From Microbacterium sp. (GTDB lineage: Bacteria > Actinomycetota > Actinomycetes > Actinomycetales > Microbacteriaceae), in NCBI GenBank assembly GCA_019510305.1, contig JAEKKN010000054.1:1-32453 (forward strand): a stretch of DNA of 32,453 nt, given 5' to 3'. Below the pieces are notes generated by a model. The model did no database searches, had not been told where the DNA came from, and saw only the letters and a program-made list of their open reading frames with translations. Each line of letters starts with the position of its first letter. The stretch's first letter is position 1. The translations under genes were made by a program, and so were the position numbers. Shown piece after piece: positions 15,594-24,881 of the stretch.

Positions 15594-17759
15594 ATGATCG
15601 ATCCCGCACTCGCCGATGCAGGTCTCGGTGACGCCGAAGACGACGACTTCGATGCCGTCGAGGCCCCCGACGCTCTGCTCCCCGACCACCGCTACCTCGA
15701 TCGTGAGCTGAGCTGGCTCGCCTTCAACCAGCGGGTGCTGGAGCTCGCGGAGGACCCGAGTCTTCCCGAACTCGAGCGGGCGAACTTCCTCGCGATCTTC
15801 GCGAGCAACCTCGACGAGTTCTTCATGGTCCGCGTCGCCGGACTCAAGCGCCGCATCATGACGGGCCTCGCCGTTCCCACGAACATCGGCCGTTCCCCCG
15901 GGGACGCGCTCGCGGACATCTCTCGCGAGGCGCACGCGCTGCAGCTGCGTCATGCGGATGCCTGGACCAGCAAGGTGCGCCCCGCTCTGGCGGATGCCGG
16001 CATCGAGATCACCGACTGGGACGCTCTGACGACAGACGAGCGAGCCGCGCTGTCGGAGTACTTCCAGGCGCAGGTCTTCCCCGTGCTCATGCCGCTCGCG
16101 GTCGACCCCGCCCACCCGTTCCCGTACATCTCCGGCCTGTCGCTCAACCTCGCGATCCGCATCCGCAACGCCCGCACCGGACGCCAGGAGTTCGCGCGCC
16201 TCAAGGTGCCGCCGATGCTCCCCCGCTACGTCGAGGTCCGCGGAACCAGCAAGATCACGCGATTCATCCGGCTCGAGGATCTGATCGCGAACCACCTCGG
16301 CGATCTGTTCCCCGGCATGGAGGTGCTCGACCACCACGCCTTCCGCCTCACCCGCAACGAAGACATGGTGATCGAGGAGGACGAGTCCGAGAACCTCATC
16401 CAGGCCCTCGAAGCAGAGCTCATGCGACGCCGCTTCGGCCCGCCGATCCGACTCGAGATCACCGACGACATGGACGACCTGACCCTCGACCTGCTGGTGC
16501 GGGAACTCGACATCACCGACCAGGAGGTCTACCGCCTCCCCGGTTCGCTCGACCTGCGCGGTCTATTCGACCTCGGGCGGATCGACCGCCCCGATCTTCG
16601 CTACCCGCCGCACCTGCCGACCACCTCGGTGTCGTTCCAGCCGGGAGACAGCAACTCCCGCCCTGACATGTTCAAGGCGATCCGCAAGGCCGACGTGCTC
16701 GTGCACCACCCGTACGAGTCTTTCACGACCAGCGTCGTCGCCTTCCTCGAGCAGGCGGCCCGCGATCCGCACGTGCTCGCCATCAAGCAGACCCTGTACC
16801 GCACCTCGGGCGACAGCCCCATCGTGCAGGCGTTGATCGACGCCGCCGAATCCGGCAAGCAGGTGCTCGCGCTGGTCGAGGTGAAGGCCCGTTTCGACGA
16901 GGCGAACAACATCGTCTGGGCCCGCAAGCTCGAAAAGGCAGGCGTGCACGTCGTGTACGGTCTGGTGGGCCTGAAGACGCACTGCAAGCTCGCTCTCGTG
17001 ATCCGCGAGGAGGACGGGATGCTGCGTCATTACTCGCATATCGGCACCGGAAACTACAACCCGAAGACGAGCCGGATCTACGAGGACTTCGGTCTGTTCA
17101 CCGCGGACGCGCAGGTCGGCAAAGACCTCACCCGCCTGTTCAACGAGCTCAGCGGGTACGCGATCGAGAAGAAGTTCAAGCGTCTGCTCGTCGCGCCGCT
17201 CCACCTGCGCAAGGGACTGATCCGACAGATCGACCACGAGCGCAAGAACGCCGAGGCCGGCAAGCCCGCCAGCATCCGCATCAAGGTGAACTCGATGGTC
17301 GACGAGGAGATCATCGACGCGCTGTACCGTGCGAGCGCGGCGGGCGTGAAGGTCGAGGTGTGGGTGCGCGGCATCTGCAGCCTGCGCACCGACCTCGAGG
17401 GCATCAGCGACAACATCACCGTACGCAGCATCCTCGGACGCTATCTGGAGCACTCCCGCATCTTCGCCTTCGAGAACGACGGCGACCCGCAGGTATACAT
17501 CGGCAGCGCCGACATGATGCACCGCAACCTCGATCGCCGCGTCGAGGCCCTCGTGCGCGTGACGGATCCGAGCCACCTGCAGGAGCTCCTGTCGTTCTTC
17601 GACCTCGCGATGGACCCGGGTACGAGCTCGTGGCACCTCGGTGCCGAGGGCGTCTGGTACCGCCACGCCGAGGACGCCGAGGGCAACCCCCTCGTCGACC
17701 TGCAGGATAAGACCATGGGGTTGATCCAGCGGCGGCGCCGCGCACGGGCGGTGCGATGA
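15594..17759 (+). CDS. ppk: Polyphosphate kinase 1
   Basis: A 721-residue enzyme that polymerises the gamma-phosphate of ATP into polyphosphate. The N-terminal domain starts with [19 protein letters not shown]; the catalytic core has [42 protein letters not shown] and [22 protein letters not shown], whose His is the phospho-acceptor. A second motif is [15 protein letters not shown] followed by [17 protein letters not shown] chose ATG 15594 because the -10 TTAGAT fits a leaderless start; ATG 15585 in the same frame overlaps that hexamer. It overlaps mutT1 by four bases (ATGA). Ppk1-MutT1 linkage is known in mycobacteria. Confidence 0.95.
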   Translation: MIDPALADAGLGDAEDDDFDAVEAPDALLPDHRYLDRELSWLAFNQRVLELAEDPSLPELERANFLAIFASNLDEFFMVRVAGLKRRIMTGLAVPTNIGRSPGDALADISREAHALQLRHADAWTSKVRPALADAGIEITDWDALTTDERAALSEYFQAQVFPVLMPLAVDPAHPFPYISGLSLNLAIRIRNARTGRQEFARLKVPPMLPRYVEVRGTSKITRFIRLEDLIANHLGDLFPGMEVLDHHAFRLTRNEDMVIEEDESENLIQALEAELMRRRFGPPIRLEITDDMDDLTLDLLVRELDITDQEVYRLPGSLDLRGLFDLGRIDRPDLRYPPHLPTTSVSFQPGDSNSRPDMFKAIRKADVLVHHPYESFTTSVVAFLEQAARDPHVLAIKQTLYRTSGDSPIVQALIDAAESGKQVLALVEVKARFDEANNIVWARKLEKAGVHVVYGLVGLKTHCKLALVIREEDGMLRHYSHIGTGNYNPKTSRIYEDFGLFTADAQVGKDLTRLFNELSGYAIEKKFKRLLVAPLHLRKGLIRQIDHERKNAEAGKPASIRIKVNSMVDEEIIDALYRASAAGVKVEVWVRGICSLRTDLEGISDNITVRSILGRYLEHSRIFAFENDGDPQVYIGSADMMHRNLDRRVEALVRVTDPSHLQELLSFFDLAMDPGTSSWHLGAEGVWYRHAEDAEGNPLVDLQDKTMGLIQRRRRARAVR

Positions 17760-18760
17760 CCTCGACGACCGGCGCGGCCCCCGAGCGCGCGAAGCGAGAA
17801 GACCAGGCGTCGCGCGCCAAATGGACGGACAAGGCCGTGTACGCGGCCGGGGCCGTCGTGTGGCGCATCGTCGACGGGAAACTGCGGATCCTGCTGATCC
17901 ACCGTGGCAAGTATCGTGACGTCACCCTGCCGAAGGGCAAGGTCGATCCCGGCGAGATGCTCGCAGAGACGGCGGTGCGCGAGGTGCACGAGGAGACCGG
18001 CATCCGCGTGGTCCTCGGCGTTCCGGTCGGAGTCAGCCGCTACCACATGGCCTCGAACAAGCAGAAGGTCGTGCACTACTGGGCGGCCGAGGCGACGGAC
18101 GACGCGATCCGGGAGTCGACGTTCGTTCCCAACCGCGAGATCGCGGCACTCGAATGGGTGAGCCTCAAGAAGGCCCGCGCGCGGCTGAGCTACCCCGTCG
18201 ATCTCGAGATCATCGACTTCTTCCAGAATCTCGTCGACGACGGTGTCCTGCGCACCTTCCCCGTGATCGCGCTGCGGCACGCGAAGGCGCTTTCGCGCTC
18301 GGACTGGGAGGGAGCGGATGCCGCTCGCCCGCTCGCCGAGCGGGGGCGCCGGCAGGCCAAGTCGATCGTCGGCCCGCTCCGCGCCTTCGGAGTCAGACGG
18401 ATCGTCACGAGCGACGCGGTGCGGTGCGTCGACACCGTCGTCCCGCTGTCGCGTGCGCTGGGTCGCAAGATCACTCAGACCACGAAGATCAGCCAGGATT
18501 CGTGGGACGACGACGCAGCTGACCTGCGCTCGGTGATCGGCCGACGGGTGAGAAGCGGCAAGGCGGCGGTCGTGTGCAGCCACGGCCCGGTGCTTCCCGG
18601 CATCCTCTCGGAGCTCGCGCTCGCCACCGGCACGATCCACGGCTCCTACATCGACAGCGCCGCCGATCTCGAACCCGCCGCGTTCTCGGTCGTGCATCTG
18701 TCCGCCTCCAACCCGGGCTCCGGGATCATCGCGATCGAGACGCACATCCCCAAGGTCTGA
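17756..18760 (+). CDS. mutT1: MutT1-type Nudix hydrolase fused to a histidine phosphatase domain
   Basis: A 334-residue two-domain protein. The Nudix box (61-83, [20 protein letters not shown] then TGI) matches GX5EX7REUXEEXGU exactly. The C-terminal half is a histidine phosphatase-like domain with LRHAKAL (His175 in RHA), a [11 protein letters not shown] segment and [11 protein letters not shown]. Mycobacterial MutT1 has this fusion and hydrolyses 8-oxo-(d)GTP; the phosphatase half removes phosphate from the product. The role in oxidised-nucleotide sanitation is inferred. The start overlaps the ppk stop, so translation is coupled. Confidence 0.9.
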   Translation: MTSTTGAAPERAKREDQASRAKWTDKAVYAAGAVVWRIVDGKLRILLIHRGKYRDVTLPKGKVDPGEMLAETAVREVHEETGIRVVLGVPVGVSRYHMASNKQKVVHYWAAEATDDAIRESTFVPNREIAALEWVSLKKARARLSYPVDLEIIDFFQNLVDDGVLRTFPVIALRHAKALSRSDWEGADAARPLAERGRRQAKSIVGPLRAFGVRRIVTSDAVRCVDTVVPLSRALGRKITQTTKISQDSWDDDAADLRSVIGRRVRSGKAAVVCSHGPVLPGILSELALATGTIHGSYIDSAADLEPAAFSVVHLSASNPGSGIIAIETHIPKV

Positions 18761-18847
18761 CCCTCGCGGCGGGGGCCCCGCTCGGACGACGGCATGCTCC
18801 GATGCGCCTCAGGCGCGCCGGCAGGCGAATCCAGAGAGACGTCCGTC

Positions 18848-18889
18848 GTTCACCTTCCGTTCACCTGACCGGGAGAATCTCGTTAACCG
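18848..18889 (+). promoter_or_regulatory. pstS PHO box
   Basis: Two 11-bp direct repeats, GTTCACCTTCC (18848-18858) and GTTCACCTGAC (18859-18869), are followed one helical turn later by GTTAACC (18882-18888). This matches the tandem PHO-box layout of actinobacterial PhoP/RegX3 targets. CATAGC further downstream may be the -10. The rest of the 195-bp gap 18761-18955 holds no gene I can see. Confidence 0.75.
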
Positions 18890-18955
18890 CCGCGCATAGC
18901 GTCACTGTGTGCCCTGCACCGGGCCCATTCCCATTCCCGATCGAACGGATCCACA

Positions 18956-20062
18956 GTGAAGATCTCCCGCATCGCCCGTATCGGCGCCATCGGCGCCGTC
19001 GCTGCCCTCGCTCTCGCCGGCTGTGCCGCGAACGAAGGCGGCACCGGCGGTTCCACCGACGCTCCCTCTTCCGAAGCCGCCCTCTCGGGCTCGCTGGTCG
19101 GCTCCGGCTCGTCGGCGCAGCAGGTCGCCATCCAGTCGTGGACGGCGGAGTTCCAGAAGACCAACCCTGACGCCGTCATCGAATACGACCCCGCAGGCTC
19201 CGGCGCCGGACGCGAGTCGTTCCAGCAGGGCGCTGTGAACTTCGCCGGCTCCGACCGCGCGTTCAAGACCGACGAGATCTCGGCCGGCGGCTTCGGCGCC
19301 TGTGTCGACGGCTCGGACCTGGTCGAGGTCCCCGCGTACGTCTCGCCGATCGCGATCGTCTTCACGCTCGACGGGATCGACTCGCTCGACCTCGACGCCG
19401 AGACCATCGCCGGCATCTTCGCCGGCAAGATCACCAAGTGGAACGACCCGGCGATCGCCGCCACCAACGACGGCGTCGACCTCCCCGACCTCGCCATCTC
19501 GCCGGTGCACCGCTCCGACAAGTCGGGCACCACGGGCAACTTCACCGACTACCTCGCACAGACGGCTCCCGACGCATGGACCTTCGGCAGCGTCGAGGAG
19601 TGGCCGGGCGAGCTGGGTGGCGAGTCCGCCGAGAAGACCTCGGGCGTCGCGAACGCCGTCAAGGGCGGCCAGGGCCTCATCGGCTACATCGACTCCTCGC
19701 AGGCCGCCGACTTCTCGGCTGTGAACGTGAAGGTCGGCGACGAGTTCGTCGGTCACTCGGCCGAGGGCGCTGCGATCACGCTCGACGCCTCGACGGTCGA
19801 AGAGGGCCGCACCGAGGGCGACCTCGCATTCGCGATCGACCGCACGACCACCGAGAAGGGCGCATACCCGGTTCTGCTCGTCAGCTACCTCATCGCCTGC
19901 GCCGAGTACGAGGACGAGAACGTCGCCGCTCTGACCAAGGCGTTCTTCACCACCGCCATCAGCGCCGAGGGCCAGGACGCCGCCGCGACCAACGCCGGCA
20001 GCGCCCCGATCTCGGACGACCTGCGTACCAAGGCGCAGGCCGCGATCGACCTGATCAAGTAG
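18956..20062 (+). CDS. pstS: Phosphate ABC transporter substrate-binding lipoprotein PstS
   Basis: A 368-residue lipoprotein; signal MKISRIARIGAIGAVAALAL ends with lipobox LAGC and lipidated Cys23. The mature part has the phosphate-binding features GSGSSAQQVAIQSW, EYDPAGSGAGRESFQQG, NFAGSDRAFK and HRSDKSGTTGNFTDYL, in which Ser and Arg residues hold Pi. It delivers Pi to PstCA. The GTG start has only a weak ribosome site (ACGGA), but the PHO box upstream and the downstream pstC agree. A hairpin lies between it and pstC. Confidence 0.96.
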   Translation: MKISRIARIGAIGAVAALALAGCAANEGGTGGSTDAPSSEAALSGSLVGSGSSAQQVAIQSWTAEFQKTNPDAVIEYDPAGSGAGRESFQQGAVNFAGSDRAFKTDEISAGGFGACVDGSDLVEVPAYVSPIAIVFTLDGIDSLDLDAETIAGIFAGKITKWNDPAIAATNDGVDLPDLAISPVHRSDKSGTTGNFTDYLAQTAPDAWTFGSVEEWPGELGGESAEKTSGVANAVKGGQGLIGYIDSSQAADFSAVNVKVGDEFVGHSAEGAAITLDASTVEEGRTEGDLAFAIDRTTTEKGAYPVLLVSYLIACAEYEDENVAALTKAFFTTAISAEGQDAAATNAGSAPISDDLRTKAQAAIDLIK

Positions 20063-20070
20063 TTCCTGTG

Positions 20071-20109
20071 GACGGTGTCCGGGGTGCGATCCGCTCCCCG
20101 GACACCGTC
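20071..20109 (+). terminator. pstS-pstC intergenic hairpin (attenuator or stabiliser)
   Basis: Perfect 14-bp arms GACGGTGTCCGGGG / CCCCGGACACCGTC with an 11-nt loop, and no U-run. It lies between pstS and pstC. A partial terminator or a 3' end-protecting stem would raise the PstS:membrane subunit ratio, which is inferred. Confidence 0.65.
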
Positions 20110-20153
20110 TGTCCGCACCCGATACCCGATCCATCGAGCAGGAAGCAGCTCCA

Positions 20154-21104
20154 ATGACAGCCACGACAGTGGAGGCCAAGGCTCCCATCGTCGCGAAGAG
20201 GCGCGCGGGAGACATCTGGTTCTCCGGCACGGCGGTCGCCGCCGGCTCCATGATCATGATCACGCTCGCCGCGGTCGCGATCTTCCTCATCGTGCAGTCC
20301 ATCCCCGCCTTCACCGCCGACAAAGAGACCGCGTCGCTGCTGACGAGCAACTTCTGGGACTACGTCGGTCCGCTTCTCTTCGGCACCCTGTGGGCCGCCC
20401 TGCTCGCTCTCGTGATGGCCGTGCCTCTGTCGCTCGGCGTCGCACTCTTCATCACCCACTACGCGCCGCGCAGGCTCGCGCAGACCATCGGCTACATCGT
20501 CGACCTGCTCGCCGCGGTGCCGTCTGTGGTCTTCGGCCTGTGGGGCATCTTCGTGCTCGCCCCCGCTGTCCAGCCGGTCTACGTCTGGCTGAACGCCAAC
20601 CTCGGCTGGATCCCGTTCTTCGGCGGCGTCGTCTCCCCGACCGGTCGCACGATCATGACCGCAGCGATCGTGCTCGCGGTCATGGTGGTGCCGATCATAA
20701 CGGCCATCTGCCGTGAGATCTTCCTGCAGACACCACGCCTGCACGAAGAAGCCGCCCTGGCCCTCGGGGCCACCCGGTGGGAGATGATCCGCATGGCCGT
20801 GCTGCCGTTCGGCCGCTCCGGCATCGTCTCAGGCGCAATGCTCGGCCTCGGTCGTGCGCTCGGCGAGACCATGGCCGTCGCCATGGTGCTCTCGGTGAGC
20901 AAGACCATCACGATCGAGCTGCTCACCTCGGCGAACCCCTCGACGATCGCCGCGAACATCGCGCTCACCTTCGCCGAGGCCTACAAGACGAACATCAACG
21001 TCCTCATCGCGACGGGTCTCATCCTCTTCGTCGTGACCTTCGCCGTGAACGCGATCGCGCGGTGGTTCGTGGACCGCCGCAAGGAATTCTCGGGAGCGAA
21101 CTGA
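20154..21104 (+). CDS. pstC: Phosphate ABC transporter permease PstC
   Basis: A 316-residue inner-membrane subunit with about six transmembrane helices. Landmarks: AAGSMIMITLAAVAIFLIVQSIPAF, LFGTLWAALLALVMAVPLSLGVALFITHYAPRR, LLAAVPSVVFGLWGIFVLAP, then the EAA-type loop EEAALALGATRWEMIRMAVLPFGRSGIVSGAMLGLGRALGETMAVAMVLS that contacts PstB. Start ATG with AGGAAG about nine bases upstream. The pstA start follows its stop after one base. Confidence 0.95.
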   Translation: MTATTVEAKAPIVAKRRAGDIWFSGTAVAAGSMIMITLAAVAIFLIVQSIPAFTADKETASLLTSNFWDYVGPLLFGTLWAALLALVMAVPLSLGVALFITHYAPRRLAQTIGYIVDLLAAVPSVVFGLWGIFVLAPAVQPVYVWLNANLGWIPFFGGVVSPTGRTIMTAAIVLAVMVVPIITAICREIFLQTPRLHEEAALALGATRWEMIRMAVLPFGRSGIVSGAMLGLGRALGETMAVAMVLSVSKTITIELLTSANPSTIAANIALTFAEAYKTNINVLIATGLILFVVTFAVNAIARWFVDRRKEFSGAN

Positions 21105-21105
21105 C

Positions 21106-22203
21106 ATGACCACTCTCGCCCCCGAAACACCGCTCACGATCTCCACGTCGCGCGCCCCCCTGTCGTCCGGCCATCTTCCGCGCTGGGCGCCCTGGGCGCT
21201 CCTCGGCGTGTCTCTCCTCATCGCTGCGGCGCCGTTCGGACTGTCGGCCGCAGCATCCGGCTCCGAGTTCAACATCGCGGGCAGCCTCATCGTCGGCGCC
21301 CTGCTGTACCTCGTCATCATCTACGTGACTTCGCGGATCGTCGAGGGGTCGCGCAAGGCGCTCGATCGCTTCGTCACCGGCATCGTCACCTCGGCGTTCC
21401 TCATCGCCATGGTCCCGCTCGTGTCGGTCGGCTGGACCGTGATCTCGAACGGCATCGCGCGCATCGATCCGCTGTTCTTCAACTCGTCGATGCGCGGTGT
21501 GCTCGGCGAGGGCGGCGGAGCGCTGCACGCCATCATCGGCACGCTGATGGTCACGCTCGCCGCGACAGTCATCTCCGTCCCGATCGGTCTGATGACCGCC
21601 GTCTATCTGATCGAGTACGGGCAAGGCACGCGGATGTCGCGCATCATCACCTTCCTCGTGGACGTGATGACCGGCATCCCCTCGATCGTCGCCGGTCTGT
21701 TCGCCTATGCGGTGTTCGCGCTGATCTTCGGACCGGGCGTGCGCATGGGCATCATGGGCTCCGTCGCGCTGTCGGTGCTGATGATCCCGGTCGTCGTCCG
21801 CTCCACCGAGGAGATGCTGCGGCTCGTGCCGAACGACCTGCGAGAAGCGTCGTACGCCCTGGGTGTGCCGAAGTGGCTCACGATCGTCAAGGTCGTGCTG
21901 CCGACGTCGATCGCGGGCATCACGACCGGCATCATGCTCGCGGTCTCGCGCGTCATCGGCGAGACCGCGCCGCTGCTGCTCACCGCCGGCTTCACCGACG
22001 CGATGAACTACAACCTGTTCAGCGGTCGGATGCAGACGCTTCCCGTGTTCACGTATTCGCAGTACGCCTATCAGGGCATCCCCGCCGAGGCTTACGTCGA
22101 CCGCGCCTGGGATTCCGCCCTCACCCTGATCGTCATCGTCATGGTGCTGAACCTCGTCGCGCGCTTCGTCGCCCGAGTGTTCGCCCCGAAGACCGGCCGC
22201 TGA
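21106..22203 (+). CDS. pstA: Phosphate ABC transporter permease PstA
   Basis: A 365-residue inner-membrane subunit and partner of PstC. After a short extra N-terminal hydrophobic region come [80 protein letters not shown] and the EAA loop [47 protein letters not shown]. Its start is one base after the pstC stop, so translation is likely coupled. Confidence 0.95.
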   Translation: MTTLAPETPLTISTSRAPLSSGHLPRWAPWALLGVSLLIAAAPFGLSAAASGSEFNIAGSLIVGALLYLVIIYVTSRIVEGSRKALDRFVTGIVTSAFLIAMVPLVSVGWTVISNGIARIDPLFFNSSMRGVLGEGGGALHAIIGTLMVTLAATVISVPIGLMTAVYLIEYGQGTRMSRIITFLVDVMTGIPSIVAGLFAYAVFALIFGPGVRMGIMGSVALSVLMIPVVVRSTEEMLRLVPNDLREASYALGVPKWLTIVKVVLPTSIAGITTGIMLAVSRVIGETAPLLLTAGFTDAMNYNLFSGRMQTLPVFTYSQYAYQGIPAEAYVDRAWDSALTLIVIVMVLNLVARFVARVFAPKTGR

Positions 22204-22226
22204 GCCACAACCCGAAGGATCATCCT

Positions 22227-23006
22227 GTGTCCAAGAGCATCGAAGTCAACGACCTCAACGTCTACTACAGCGACTTCCTCGCCGTCGAGGGCGTCTCCCT
22301 CGACATCGAGCCGCGCAGCGTCACCGCGTTCATCGGCCCCTCGGGCTGCGGCAAGTCCACATTCCTGCGCACCCTCAACCGCATGCACGAGGTCATCCCC
22401 GGCGCCCGCGTCGAGGGCCAGGTGCTGCTCGACGGCGACGACCTGTACGGTCCGTCCGTCGACCCGGTGACCGTCCGCCGTCAGGTCGGCATGGTCTTCC
22501 AGCGCCCGAACCCGTTCCCGACCATGTCGATCCGCGAGAACGTCCTGGCCGGCGTGAAGCTGAACAACAACCGCATCACGAAGTCGGATGCCGACGCGCT
22601 GGTCGAGAAGTCGCTGCAGGGTGCGAACCTGTGGAACGAGGTCAAGGACCGCCTCGACAAGCCCGGATCTGGCCTCTCCGGCGGTCAGCAGCAACGTCTG
22701 TGCATCGCCCGCGCGATCGCCGTCTCCCCCGACGTGCTCCTGATGGACGAGCCGTGCTCGGCCCTCGACCCGATCTCGACCTACGCGATCGAGGAGCTCA
22801 TCGGCGAGCTGAAGAGCGAGTACACGATCGTGATCGTGACGCACAACATGCAGCAGGCGAGCCGCGTCTCCGACAAGACCGCGTTCTTCAACATCGCCGG
22901 CACCGGCAAGCCCGGCAAGCTCATCGAATACGGCGACACGACCAGCATCTTCACGACCCCGAGCGTTCAGGCCACCGAGGACTACGTCTCCGGCCGCTTC
23001 GGGTAA
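22227..23006 (+). CDS. pstB: Phosphate ABC transporter ATPase PstB
   Basis: A 259-residue ABC ATPase. Walker A is GPSGCGKST, the signature LSGGQQQR, Walker B VLLMDEP, the D-loop SALDP and the H-switch VIVTHN. PstB-specific sequence is present ([34 protein letters not shown]). The start is the GTG at 22227, eight bases after GAAGGA. It completes the pstSCAB operon and ends before a nested hairpin. Confidence 0.96.
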   Translation: MSKSIEVNDLNVYYSDFLAVEGVSLDIEPRSVTAFIGPSGCGKSTFLRTLNRMHEVIPGARVEGQVLLDGDDLYGPSVDPVTVRRQVGMVFQRPNPFPTMSIRENVLAGVKLNNNRITKSDADALVEKSLQGANLWNEVKDRLDKPGSGLSGGQQQRLCIARAIAVSPDVLLMDEPCSALDPISTYAIEELIGELKSEYTIVIVTHNMQQASRVSDKTAFFNIAGTGKPGKLIEYGDTTSIFTTPSVQATEDYVSGRFG

Positions 23007-23040
23007 CGGCCGGGGGCTTCCCCTGCAGCACTTCTCGTGT

Positions 23041-23118
23041 GAAAAGTCGGAGTCTCCCGACGACACGCCGGTGGCGGATGCCGCGGCACGGCGTGTCGGC
23101 CCGAGGCTCCGACTTTTC
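23041..23118. terminator. Nested hairpin at the pstB/pabC convergent junction
   Basis: Outer arms GAAAAGTCGGAG (23041-23052) / CTCCGACTTTTC (23107-23118) and inner arms CGACACGCCG (23061-23070) / CGGCGTGTCG (23089-23098). The outer arms carry an A-run on the left and T-run on the right, so the stem can end transcripts from both sides. Confidence 0.75.
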
Positions 23119-23175
23119 GCGCACGCGGGGCCGGGACGGGGCGGGCGCGCCGGACGGGGCCGGAGCGGGAGCGCC

Positions 23176-24060
23176 TCAGTCGCGCGGCGAGAGCAGGTAG
23201 GCGTTGAGCTCGGCGGTCAGGACGTGGTCGACGGGCAGGGCCGCACCGTCGACGGTGGTGATCGGAGCGGCGAGGCGCACACTCGAGACCAGCCACGCGG
23301 CATCCGCCTTCGGCAGTTCGGCTGCAGGGATCTCTGCATATCCGACCTCGAACCCGCGCGCGGAGAGGTGCTCGTAGACGCTCAGCTGCGTGGTGCCGTG
23401 CAGGATTCCGCCGTTCGGCGCGGGCGTCACGAACCGGTCGCCGACGCGGAGGATGAGCGACGCGGTCGGCGCCTCGAGCACGAATCCGTCGCTGGAGAGG
23501 AAGATGGCGTCATCCGCCTCCCTGCGATGCGATTCGCGCAAGGCGGCCATGTTCACGGCGTACGAGAGCGTCTTGGCGCCCAGCAGAAGCCAGGGCGCCC
23601 GTTCGGCGACGTGCAGATCGTAGCCGCGGTCGAGCGTCACGACGCGGATGCCGTCGACCCGAGCGGCGGTGAAGTCGGATGCCGGCGACGCCGTCACCCA
23701 AGCCGTCGGGGTGGGTCCGTGCTCGACACCGCGGCTCAGGATCAGCTTGATGACCCACTCCCCCTCGCCGCACTCGGCCGCGGCGACCGCGATCGCCTGG
23801 AGCCACTGCTCCTGATGCGGCACGGGCAGATCGCACAGCCGCGCGGAGTGCGCCAGGCGTTCGAGGTGCGGAACGACCTCTTGCGCGTGCGAGTCGACCA
23901 CGCCGATCGACTCGAACACACCGTCTCCGCGCTGAGTGCTGAGCTCGCCGACGCTGAGAGCCGGAGCGGCGGCATCCACCATCGTGAACGTGCCGGAGAA
24001 GTCCGCCCGTTCCTCGAAGGCGGCCACGGGATCGATCATCAGAGCAAAGCGCCGGGTCAT
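23176..24060 (-). CDS. pabC: Aminodeoxychorismate lyase / branched-chain aminotransferase family (PLP class IV)
   Basis: A 294-residue fold-type IV PLP enzyme. TQRGDGVFESIGV (about 42-54), the PLP lysine Lys163 in LLGAKTLSYAVNM, and SSDGFVLEAPTASLILR and GTTQLSVYEHL are typical of PabC/BCAT proteins. PabC releases pyruvate from 4-amino-4-deoxychorismate to give p-aminobenzoate for folate. BCAT or D-amino-acid aminotransferase remain possible. TAGGCT (24067-24072) lies exactly six bases before the ATG, so the mRNA is probably leaderless and does not include the upstream structured region. Confidence 0.85.
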   Translation of the reverse strand: MTRRFALMIDPVAAFEERADFSGTFTMVDAAAPALSVGELSTQRGDGVFESIGVVDSHAQEVVPHLERLAHSARLCDLPVPHQEQWLQAIAVAAAECGEGEWVIKLILSRGVEHGPTPTAWVTASPASDFTAARVDGIRVVTLDRGYDLHVAERAPWLLLGAKTLSYAVNMAALRESHRREADDAIFLSSDGFVLEAPTASLILRVGDRFVTPAPNGGILHGTTQLSVYEHLSARGFEVGYAEIPAAELPKADAAWLVSSVRLAAPITTVDGAALPVDHVLTAELNAYLLSPRD

Positions 24061-24103
24061 GTTCCGAGCCTAGAGGTCGGGAATACCCTCGGCATGATCG
24101 CGT

Positions 24104-24200
24104 TACAATTGAGTGGCCGGGCCGCATAACCCCGGGCTCCAATTTTTGCCGCTGCGAGCGGCCTTCCGCCGAGAGGCGTTCTTGCGGCCCGGTCTTTCCA
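24104..24200 (+). ncRNA. Candidate structured RNA (unassigned)
   Basis: A strong -10 TACAAT (24104-24109) would start RNA near 24116. From there a 10-bp closing stem CCGGGCCGCA (24117-24126) / TGCGGCCCGG (24183-24192) encloses two hairpins: GCCGCT-GCG-AGCGGC and CGCC-GAGA-GGCG (the latter a GNRA loop). A U-rich TCTTTCC follows. It lies in the 166-bp gap between pabC and the conserved gene at 24227, and is on the opposite strand from both. No Rfam family was recognised by eye. It could also be a multistem terminator. Confidence 0.45.
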
Positions 24201-24226
24201 TGTCCGGCTCGGTAGTGTCGTCGGAC

Positions 24227-24853
24227 TCAGACCAGGCCGTCGATGCGCCACAGGACTGCGCTTGCCGACAGGTCCTGCGCGAAGGAACTGAGCCGCAGCG
24301 CCCGCGTGGTCAGCTCGCTCGCCCGCCGAGGCTCGGTCGCCTCGTAGTCGTCGGCCACGTGCGTCGCGCCGGACGCCTGCACGCGGCAGAAGGCCGCAGC
24401 CCGGTCGAGGGCCACGGCGAAATCTCCGCGGAACGCACCACGAAGGATCGTGTCGATCAGCACGACGAGCTCGTCGGGGTCGGCAGGCACCGGAGCGCCG
24501 GCGACGACGGCATCCGGTGACGCCAACTCGACCCGCCCGCGCTCGTACAGCAGCGCAGCCGTCTGGGGATCGCTGTGGATCGCGAGCTGCAGCACGTACA
24601 GGCGCCAGAGGGCTCCCGGGAGTGTGCGCGAGGGAGCCTTCGACCACAGTTCCGCGATCTCGTCGATGCCGTGCTCGGCCGTGAAGGCGACCAGACGGTC
24701 AGCGCTCGCACCGCTGTCGTCCGCGCGGACACGGGTGAGCAGAGCGGATGCAGTGGCATGCGCGATCCGCGTCTCCTCGGCGGGGTCGTGCGAGCCGACG
24801 ATGTTGTCGAACGCCGTGGTCGGTCGGCGGATCGGGCGGTGGTGCTCAGGCAT
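24227..24853 (-). CDS. Conserved actinobacterial protein of unknown function
   Basis: A 208-residue soluble, largely helical protein (MPEHHRPIRRPTTAFDN then IVGSHDPAEETRIAHATASA). Its most conserved-looking stretch is FAVALDRAAAFCRVQASGAT followed by HVADDYEATEPRRASELTTRAL. I recall close homologues across Microbacteriaceae, some named as an RNA polymerase beta subunit, which the sequence does not support. TACCCT (24860-24865) lies exactly six bases upstream of the ATG at 24853, so a leaderless mRNA is likely. No function is assigned. Confidence 0.8.
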   Translation of the reverse strand: MPEHHRPIRRPTTAFDNIVGSHDPAEETRIAHATASALLTRVRADDSGASADRLVAFTAEHGIDEIAELWSKAPSRTLPGALWRLYVLQLAIHSDPQTAALLYERGRVELASPDAVVAGAPVPADPDELVVLIDTILRGAFRGDFAVALDRAAAFCRVQASGATHVADDYEATEPRRASELTTRALRLSSFAQDLSASAVLWRIDGLV

Positions 24854-24881
24854 CACACCAGGGTACGCGCGTTACGAGGAG

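Noticed and set aside
24116..24200. SRP RNA, tmRNA or tRNA
   Set aside because: No conserved SRP tetraloop domain, tRNA-like acceptor/T arms or tmRNA tag frame could be found by eye.
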